Below are positions 1 through 5,973 of a stretch of DNA of 7,354 bases, piece after piece. Where the stretch lies: contig VFKJ01000620.1 in assembly GCA_009885595.1 (NCBI GenBank), positions 1-7,354 on the forward strand, read 5' to 3'. How positions within the stretch are numbered: the first letter of the stretch is position 1; every line of letters starts with the position of its first letter. This DNA is from Myxococcales bacterium. GTDB lineage: Bacteria; Myxococcota; Myxococcia; Myxococcales; Myxococcaceae. A program made the position numbers and the translations under genes. The notes under the pieces were generated by a model. It did not search any database and was not told the origin of the DNA. It was given only the letters and a program-made list of their open reading frames with translations.

Positions 1-1
1 A

Positions 2-25
2 CCCTCTCCCCCGCGGGGGAGAGGG
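2..25. repeat. Perfect GC-rich inverted repeat (hairpin) just upstream of hemA
   Basis: Two 11-nt arms, CCCTCTCCCCC (2-12) and GGGGGAGAGGG (15-25), are exact reverse complements separated by only GC (13-14). As DNA this is a 24-bp perfect palindrome; as RNA it would be a very stable stem that needs to open a few pairs to form a loop. It resembles the GC-rich CCCTCTCC/GGAGAGGG palindromes scattered between genes in many high-GC bacteria, so it may be a dispersed intergenic repeat. It is not followed by a T-run, so an intrinsic terminator is not well supported. Its 3' arm ends one base before the likely hemA Shine-Dalgarno sequence, so it could affect hemA translation or mRNA stability (inference). 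Confidence 0.75.
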
Positions 26-26
26 A

Positions 27-31
27 GAAGG
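27..31 (+). promoter_or_regulatory. Ribosome binding site of hemA
   Basis: GAAGG lies 7 nt before the ATG at 39, within a longer purine run (AGGGAGAAGG, 22-31). The upstream half of that run is also the 3' arm of the hairpin at 2-25, so folding of the hairpin would take up part of the purine tract while leaving GAAGG just outside the stem. Confidence 0.6.
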
Positions 32-38
32 TGGCGTC

Positions 39-1136
39 ATGAGTCCTCCCCTGGCGGTGGTCGGGGTGTCCTGGCGCTGCGCCAACACCGTGGTGCGCGC
101 GCAGTTCGCCGCGCTCGCGGGTGAAGCCGAGCCCATCGCCTCGCTGCGCAAGGCCGGCTACGTCTCGGGCGCGGCGTGTGTCACCACCTGCTCGCGCACC
201 GAGTGGATCATCACCGCGGATCAACCCGAGTGGGCCGGCAGTCTCCTTCGCGGCGCGCTCGCCTCCCGCCTGCCTGACGTCGCGCCCGAGCTGGTGCAGG
301 TGCGCGCGGGCAGCGCCGCGGTGCACTACCTGCTGCGCGTGGTGGTGGGGCTCGACTCCGTCGCCGAAGGTGAGGGCGCGGTGGGGCGCCAGGTGCTCAA
401 GGCCTTCGAGCTGGCGCGCAGCACCGGCGTCTCCGACGGCCGGCTGCACCGGGTGTGGAAGCACGTGGAGCGCCTCATTCACACCCGCCGCGATGAAGTG
501 CCCGGCGCCCGCAGCCTGGGCGTTCAGTCGCTGGTGCGCGAGGTGCTGCACGAGCACCCGGTGAAACGAATCGCCATCATCGGCCGCGGCGAGTTCGGCC
601 AGGCGATGGAGCGCAGCCTGAAGGCCGTGGCGGGTTGGGAAGTCACCAGCTGGTCCCGGCAGCAGCTGGACACGCTCTATTCCGAGCTCGGGTCCTACGA
701 CGCGGTGGTGGCCTGCACCGCCGGCGCGGCGCCCTGGCTCACCATTCCCTCGCGCAAGAAGCACGGCCCTTCGACTCCGCTCAGGGCAGGCCTGGTGATC
801 GACGCCGGGTCGCCGCCGCAGGTGAAGTCGGCCCCCGGCTGGACGGTGGTCGGGCTGGACACCCTGCTCGCGCGCCCTGAGCTGCACCTGAGCGAGTCCG
901 AGCGCGATCGCCTCGGTGACCTGGTCACCCACGCCAGCACCGCGCTCACGTCCGAGCTCGCCGCCCCTGCGCCTGCCAGCACCCTGGCCGCCATCGACGC
1001 CGAGCGCTTCACCTTCTTGAACGAGCAGCTTCCGCAGCTGCTGGCGGGTATGCCTCCCAAGCAGGCCCGCCGCGTGCGCCAGGCCGTCGGCGCTTTCACC
1101 CACCAGCTCTTGAAACGAACCCGAGAGGCGTCATGA
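39..1136 (+). CDS. hemA: Glutamyl-tRNA reductase (short, divergent)
   Basis: This enzyme reduces glutamyl-tRNA(Glu) with NADPH to glutamate-1-semialdehyde, the first committed step of C5-route tetrapyrrole synthesis in the cytoplasm. The 365-residue product shows the catalytic-domain motif VTTCSRTEW with the nucleophile Cys51 (family: TCNRTE), His96 in the VHYLLRVVVGLDS block, and the GE-GQ-like segment ending in Gln118. The nucleotide-binding domain has GRGEFG at 182-187. The family is usually about 420 residues. Here the protein ends at FTHQLLKRTREAS, where other members carry on with the rest of the dimerisation domain. Residues 243-250 (PSTPLRA region) are encoded by a repeat-like element and appear to be an insertion before the conserved strand GLVIDAG. 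The start at 39 has a purine-rich ribosome site. The stop overlaps the hemC start by 4 nt (ATGA). Adjacent hemL and hemC support the call. Divergence in other motifs (SRQ for NRT, DAGSPP for DLAVPR) keeps biochemical activity an inference. Confidence 0.9.
   Translation: MSPPLAVVGVSWRCANTVVRAQFAALAGEAEPIASLRKAGYVSGAACVTTCSRTEWIITADQPEWAGSLLRGALASRLPDVAPELVQVRAGSAAVHYLLRVVVGLDSVAEGEGAVGRQVLKAFELARSTGVSDGRLHRVWKHVERLIHTRRDEVPGARSLGVQSLVREVLHEHPVKRIAIIGRGEFGQAMERSLKAVAGWEVTSWSRQQLDTLYSELGSYDAVVACTAGAAPWLTIPSRKKHGPSTPLRAGLVIDAGSPPQVKSAPGWTVVGLDTLLARPELHLSESERDRLGDLVTHASTALTSELAAPAPASTLAAIDAERFTFLNEQLPQLLAGMPPKQARRVRQAVGAFTHQLLKRTREAS
766..787. repeat. Repeat-like 22-bp imperfect palindrome inside hemA
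   Basis: The element has arms GCCCT (766-770) and AGGGC (783-787) around TTCGACTCCGCTC-type core sequence. I recognise this CTTCGACTCCGCTCAGG signature as a short interspersed repeat seen in many unrelated bacterial genomes. Its three-frame translations leave the telltale peptides PSTPLRA, FDSAQGRP and, on the reverse strand, LSGVEGP. Here it is in frame with hemA and encodes residues 243-250, in the loop before the strand GLVIDAG. Only one copy is visible in this window, so its dispersed nature rests on recall, not on sequence shown here. Confidence 0.6.
1123..1128 (+). promoter_or_regulatory. Ribosome binding site of hemC
   Basis: GAGAGG lies 4 nt before the ATG at 1133, inside the 3' end of hemA. 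Together with the ATGA stop/start overlap it fixes the hemC start and suggests translational coupling to hemA. Confidence 0.6.
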
Positions 1137-2024
1137 GGACCTTCACCGTCGGTACCCGAGGCTCTGCGTTGGCGTTGTGGCAGACGCGCCATGTCGGCTC
1201 GCTGCTGCAGCCCAGCGGCGCCACCATCACCGAGCGGATCATCACCACCAAGGGCGATACCAGCCAGGCGGAGAAGCTCGCGGGCAAGCTCGAGAAGGGC
1301 TTCTTCACCGCCGAGCTCGAGGCCGCGCTCCACTCCAAGGAGATCGACTGGGCGGTGCACTCGCTCAAGGACCTGCCCACCCGCATGCCGCCCGGCCTGG
1401 TGCTGGGCGCCGTGCTGGAGCGCGCGCCCGCGGCCGACCTGCTGCTCGTTCGCCTCGACGCCCTCGACGGACAGGCTCCGCTCTCGCTGAAGGCCGGCGC
1501 GCGCGTGGGCAGCTCGTCGCTGCGCCGCGAGTCGATGCTCAAGCACTTCGCGCCCCAGGCGGTGGCGGTGCCGCTGCGAGGCAACGTGCCCACCCGGGTG
1601 ACCAAGCTGAAGGAAGGCCTGTTCGCCGGCGTGCTGCTGGCGGAAGCCGGCGTCTCCCGGCTGGGCCTGGACCTCTCGGGGCTGGCGGTGTTCCGCATGA
1701 ACCCCGCGCGCTGGCAGTGCGCGCCGGGGCAGGGCGCGGTGGCGGTGCAGTGCCGCGCCGACGACTCCGAGGTGCAGCAGTTGCTCAGCCGCATTCATCA
1801 CGAGCCCACCGCCCGCGCGGTGAACCTCGAGCGCGACTTCCTGCGAATTCTCGAGGGCGGCTGCACCACCCCGTTCGGCTGCTACGTCGACGGAGGCCGG
1901 GCGGCGCTCGGTCTTGCTACCGAAAAGGGCTGGGCCCGGCATACGGTGGCGCTGCCCGAGAAACCCGACACGGCGTGGATGTCGGCGCGCCTCGAAGAGC
2001 TCACCACTTCACGAGAGGAATCCA

Positions 2025-2050
<26 letters not shown>
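1133..2050 (+). CDS. hemC: Hydroxymethylbilane synthase (porphobilinogen deaminase)
   Basis: This cytoplasmic enzyme joins four porphobilinogen molecules into linear hydroxymethylbilane on a covalently bound dipyrromethane cofactor. The 305-residue product has the usual family length and all main motifs in order: GTRGSALALWQT at the N-terminus (7-18), KGDTS (40-44), HSLKD with catalytic Asp80 (76-80), GSSSLRR (126-132), LRGNVPTR (148-155) with substrate-binding arginines 149 and 155, APGQGAVAVQCR (197-208), and LEGGCTTPFG carrying the cofactor-attachment Cys244. The start is set by the 4-nt ATGA overlap with hemA and a GAGAGG site. The 3' end overlaps hemL by 26 nt. No hemD follows, although uroporphyrinogen III synthase often sits next to hemC in other bacteria. 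All catalytic residues are present, so I expect a functional enzyme. Confidence 0.97.
2013..2019 (+). promoter_or_regulatory. Ribosome binding site that sets the hemL start
   Basis: GAGAGGA lies 5 nt before the ATG at 2025, within the 3' end of hemC. It supports this start over an in-frame ATG at 1914, which would add 37 residues with no similarity to the aminomutase family and would overlap hemC much more deeply. Confidence 0.7.
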
Positions 2051-3290
<1,240 letters not shown>

Positions 3291-3303
3291 TACTGGCTTC
3301 GCC

Positions 3304-4296
3304 ATGAACCGCTTCCGGCTGTTTCTCAAGAGGAACCTCGACGTCATCGCCTTCGGGGCGGCGTTGATGAGCGTCGGCCCGCTCATGGCGTGGTGGTCGA
3401 TCCTGGTGCGCCGGAACATCGTGGAGAGCGACGCGCTGCTCCGCACGAGCATCGCGGACAACTTCGAGGGCACCGAGCGGCTCACCCGCATCGCCGAGCT
3501 CGACGAGGCCACCCAGAAGCAGCTGTTCATGATCGCCGGCGAGTCGACGCTCGCGGGGCTGTTGCTGTGCGTGCTCGCGGTGGTGCTCTTCATGGTGGCG
3601 AAGAAGCGGCAGCGGGAGACCCAGCGGCTGCACTCGATGCTCTCGCTCACCACCCACCAGCTCAAGACGCCCCTGGCGGGGGTGCGGGCGCTGCTGCAGA
3701 GCCTGGGCAACGGCAGCATCCCCGCGGAGCTGCATGGACGATTTCTGAACCAGGGCATCGCGGAGTGTGATCGCCTCGAGCACATGGTCGAGACGACACT
3801 GGCGTATCAACGGACGGTGGCCCGCGGCGCGACGCGGCCCGAGGTGGTGCAGGCCAGGCAGCTGATCGGGGAGATCCTCGAGCACCGCCGCGCCAGCTTC
3901 CCCGACGACGTGGTGCGGTGGGAGCCCACCGAGCAGGTCTTTGTGACCTGCGATCGCGACGCGGTGCGGGTGGTGCTGGAGAACCTGCTCGACAACGCCC
4001 GCAAGTACGGCGGCGGGCAGGTCGACCTGGTGGGACAGGCGAAGGGCGCGAAGTGGCGCCTCGAGGTGCGCGACCACGGCCAGGGCTTTCCCCCCGCGGA
4101 CGCCGACCGGCTGTTCGAGCCCTTCGAGCGCGGTGGAGGCAAAGGCGTGGCCCACGGCAGCGGCCTGGGGCTCTACCTCTCGCGCCAGCTCGCGCGCGGC
4201 ATGCACGGAGAGCTGACGGCGAGGAGTGACGGCCCGGGGCAAGGCAGCGTGTTCGCCCTCGAGTTGCCGCTCGCGCGCGAGGTGGCCCGTGGCTGA
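3304..4296 (+). CDS. Membrane sensor histidine kinase of a heme-operon two-component system
   Basis: This 330-residue product is a compact inner-membrane sensor kinase. A basic N-terminus (FRLFLKR) precedes a first membrane segment at about 11-35. An acidic external loop of roughly 43 residues (about 36-78) contains no Cys or His. The second membrane segment is about 82-99. No HAMP domain is apparent: the dimerisation helix starts shortly after the membrane. The H-box is TTHQLKTPL with phospho-acceptor His118; Gln119 replaces the acidic residue usual after this His. The ATPase domain has the N-box ENLLDNARKYG (226-236), the G1 box DHGQGFP (257-263), the F-box LFEPFERG (270-277) and the G2 box GSGLGLYLSRQ (285-295), so it looks catalytically complete. 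The ribosome site before the ATG is weak. The 3' end overlaps the cognate regulator gene by 8 nt. The signal is unknown; the setting between heme genes suggests heme, iron or redox state (inference). Confidence 0.93.
   Translation: MNRFRLFLKRNLDVIAFGAALMSVGPLMAWWSILVRRNIVESDALLRTSIADNFEGTERLTRIAELDEATQKQLFMIAGESTLAGLLLCVLAVVLFMVAKKRQRETQRLHSMLSLTTHQLKTPLAGVRALLQSLGNGSIPAELHGRFLNQGIAECDRLEHMVETTLAYQRTVARGATRPEVVQARQLIGEILEHRRASFPDDVVRWEPTEQVFVTCDRDAVRVVLENLLDNARKYGGGQVDLVGQAKGAKWRLEVRDHGQGFPPADADRLFEPFERGGGKGVAHGSGLGLYLSRQLARGMHGELTARSDGPGQGSVFALELPLAREVARG
4279..4282 (+). promoter_or_regulatory. Ribosome binding site that sets the regulator's GTG start
   Basis: GAGG lies 6 nt before GTG at 4289, inside the 3' end of the kinase gene. 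It favours the GTG start over the upstream in-frame ATG at 4226, whose extra 21 residues do not belong to a receiver domain and would deepen the overlap to 71 nt. Confidence 0.55.
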
Positions 4297-4978
4297 GAAG
4301 ATCCTCGTGATCGAAGACGAGGCGCTGGTGCGCGACCTCGTGGTGCTCAACTTGAAGCACGCGGGCTACCAGGTGACCTCTGCCGCCACCTTCGCTGATG
4401 GCGCCAGGGCGCTGGCGCAGCCTGACGTCGAGCTCGCGGTGGTCGACGTGATGCTGCCCGGCGGCGAGGGCTTTCAGCTGGTGCGCGACGCGCGTGACGC
4501 GGGCGTGCGCTACCCCATCCTCATGCTCACCGCGCGCAGCGAAGTGCAGGCGAAGGTGCGCGGGCTCGACTGCGGCGCTGACGACTACCTCACCAAGCCG
4601 TTCGACGTGCAGGAGCTGCTGGCGCGCATTCGTTCGCTGCTCCGGCGGGCCACGGGCACGGTGGCCGCGGCGCCGCGCGCGCTGCAGCTGGGCAATGGCT
4701 ACTCGGTGCGCTTCGACACCGGCCGCGCGGTGACCTCGGAAGGCGAGGTGACGCTCTCGGACAAGGAGCTCAAGTTGATGGAGCTCTTCTCGAAGAACGT
4801 CGACAAGGTGCTCGCGCGCGCCGACATCCTGGAAGAGGTGTGGGGGATGGACGCGTTCCCCACCGATCGCACCATCGACAACTTCATCCTGCGATTGCGC
4901 AGGCTGTTCGAGGAGAACCCGGAGAACCCCATTCACTTCGTCACCGTGCGCGGTCGCGGTTACCTGTTCCGCCCATGA
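4289..4978 (+). CDS. OmpR/PhoB-family DNA-binding response regulator
   Basis: This cytoplasmic transcription regulator is the likely partner of the preceding kinase. Starting at GTG 4289 it is 229 residues, typical for the family. The receiver domain (about 3-120) opens with KILVIEDE, giving the acidic pair Glu9/Asp10. It carries the phospho-acceptor Asp53 in VVDVMLPGG, switch Thr81 in MLTARS, and Lys103 in YLTKPF. A linker rich in Ala and Arg (about 121-131) leads to a winged-helix domain (about 132-229) with LSDKELKLMELF, the probable recognition helix in TDRTIDNFILRLRR (192-205), and the wing VTVRGRGYLF. All signalling residues are present. The gene overlaps the kinase by 8 nt and hemH by 4 nt (ATGA). 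The target promoter is not visible; autoregulation of this heme operon is a reasonable hypothesis. Confidence 0.95.
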   Translation: MAEKILVIEDEALVRDLVVLNLKHAGYQVTSAATFADGARALAQPDVELAVVDVMLPGGEGFQLVRDARDAGVRYPILMLTARSEVQAKVRGLDCGADDYLTKPFDVQELLARIRSLLRRATGTVAAAPRALQLGNGYSVRFDTGRAVTSEGEVTLSDKELKLMELFSKNVDKVLARADILEEVWGMDAFPTDRTIDNFILRLRRLFEENPENPIHFVTVRGRGYLFRP

Positions 4979-5973
4979 AGGGAGTGCTCCTCGCGAACGT
5001 CGGCACGCCCGACGACCCCTCGGTCCCCGCGGTGCGCCGCTACCTGGGCGAGTTCCTCAACGATCCGCGCGTGATCGATCTGCCCACGGTCTGGCGCTGG
5101 CTGCTGCTCAACCTCATCATCCTCCCGTTCCGCCCCAGCAAGAGCGCGCACGCCTACCAGCAGATCTGGACGCCCGAGGGCTCGCCGCTGCTGGTCAACT
5201 CGAAGAAGCAGGTCGACGCGCTGCGGGCCGCGATGCCGGGCGTCGAGGTCGAGCTGGCGATGAGCTACGGCAAGCCCTCGATGGCCGACGCGCTGGCGGC
5301 GCTGCGAGCGCGCGGGGTCACCCACATCACGCTGGTGCCGATGTACCCGCAGTACGCGTCCGCGACGACGGGCGGCACGGTCGAGGGCTGGCACCAGCTG
5401 CTGGGGCTGCAGATCGAGCCGCCGGCGACGTCGGTGCTGCCCGCCTTCCACGCGCTCCCCGGCTTCATCGGCGCGCTCGGTGAGAACATTCGCAGGTCGG
5501 TCGCGGAAGCGAACGCAGATCACGTGCTCTTCAGCTTTCACGGGCTGCCCATTCGCCAGCTCGCGCCGGTCTGCAAGGACGCGTCGGAAGGGAAGGCGTG
5601 TGGCCCGCTCGGCCCCGAGCACCGGCACTGCTACCGCGCGCAGTGCATGGCCACCGCCGAGGCGCTGAAGGTTGCAGCGGGTCTGACCTCGAGCTCCGTG
5701 GCGTTTCAGTCGCGGCTCAAGGGCGCCACCTGGCTCAGTCCCTTCACCGACGAGGTCGTCGTCGAGCTCGCGAAGAAGGGCGTGAAGCGGCTGGTGGTCT
5801 CGTGCCCCGCCTTCGTCGCGGACTGCCTCGAGACGCTCGAGGAGATCGGCCTTCGCGCGGCCGAGAGCTTCAAGGAAGCGGGCGGCGAGTCGTTCACGCT
5901 CGTGCCCGCCGTCAATGCTTCACCGCAGTTCATCGCTTCACTTGCGGACGAGCTCCGCCGGAGTGCCCCATGA
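4975..5973 (+). CDS. hemH: Ferrochelatase with internal four-cysteine (probable [2Fe-2S]) segment
   Basis: Ferrochelatase inserts ferrous iron into the porphyrin to make heme. The 332-residue product starts MKGVLLANVGTP, the standard family opening, which picks ATG 4975 over an in-frame upstream ATG at 4840. Conserved blocks are VRRYLGEFLNDPRVIDLP (20-37), TPEGSPLL (66-73), AMSYGKPS (95-102), the catalytic His189 in FSFHGLP, QSRLKG and WLSPFTDE, and the acidic catalytic Glu286 in VADCLETLEEI. Between residues 200 and 224 lie four cysteines (200, 209, 219, 224) in a segment inserted just after the active-site His. This matches the known idea of ferrochelatases that hold a [2Fe-2S] cluster in a short internal stretch; that these four are the ligands here is inference. 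No strong ribosome site precedes the start; the ATGA overlap with the regulator gene suggests coupled translation. It shares a second ATGA overlap with hemN. Confidence 0.96.
   Translation: MKGVLLANVGTPDDPSVPAVRRYLGEFLNDPRVIDLPTVWRWLLLNLIILPFRPSKSAHAYQQIWTPEGSPLLVNSKKQVDALRAAMPGVEVELAMSYGKPSMADALAALRARGVTHITLVPMYPQYASATTGGTVEGWHQLLGLQIEPPATSVLPAFHALPGFIGALGENIRRSVAEANADHVLFSFHGLPIRQLAPVCKDASEGKACGPLGPEHRHCYRAQCMATAEALKVAAGLTSSSVAFQSRLKGATWLSPFTDEVVVELAKKGVKRLVVSCPAFVADCLETLEEIGLRAAESFKEAGGESFTLVPAVNASPQFIASLADELRRSAP
5573..5647 (+). other. Four-cysteine segment of HemH (candidate Fe-S cluster site)
   Basis: Codons for HemH residues 200-224 encode Cys200, Cys209, Cys219 and Cys224, spaced CX8CX9CX4C, rich in Gly, Pro and charged residues (KDASEGKACGPLGPEH). 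The last Cys aligns with a position where cluster-free enterobacterial enzymes also have a Cys before a TA-rich helix, so the insertion effectively adds the first three. The arrangement fits a compact [2Fe-2S] site. Confidence 0.7.
5960..5963 (+). promoter_or_regulatory. Ribosome binding site that sets the hemN start
   Basis: GGAG lies 6 nt before the ATG at 5970, within the last codons of hemH. With the ATGA overlap it supports this start over an in-frame ATG at 5598 deep inside hemH, which would add 124 Arg-rich residues of no family similarity. Confidence 0.6.

Noticed and set aside
695..1942. Long minus-strand open frame (415 codons) antisense to hemA/hemC
   Set aside because: It is a composition shadow: GC-rich third positions suppress stops on the opposite strand. 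Its translation is low-complexity Arg/Ala/Leu/Gly-rich with no recognisable domain, and it lies over two well-supported genes.
1914..2024. 37-residue N-terminal extension of HemL
   Set aside because: The extension (MLPKRAGPGIRW...) does not match the aminomutase family and is the out-of-frame reading of hemC. The ATG at 2025 has GAGAGGA 5 nt upstream and gives the usual length.
3291..3303. Possible internal promoter before the kinase gene
   Set aside because: The gap is just 13 nt and shows no recognisable promoter elements. A promoter within the end of hemL cannot be excluded but nothing in the sequence supports one.
4401..4418. Inverted repeat GCGCCAG / CTGGCGC with 4-nt loop inside the regulator gene
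   Set aside because: It lies in conserved coding sequence, has no T-run, and a 7-bp stem is expected by chance in DNA this GC-rich. I see no reason to treat it as a terminator or operator.
5598..5969. 124-residue N-terminal extension of HemN
   Set aside because: It is Arg-rich shadow sequence of hemH. The ATG at 5970 gives the canonical HemN opening and sits in an ATGA overlap with a GGAG site.
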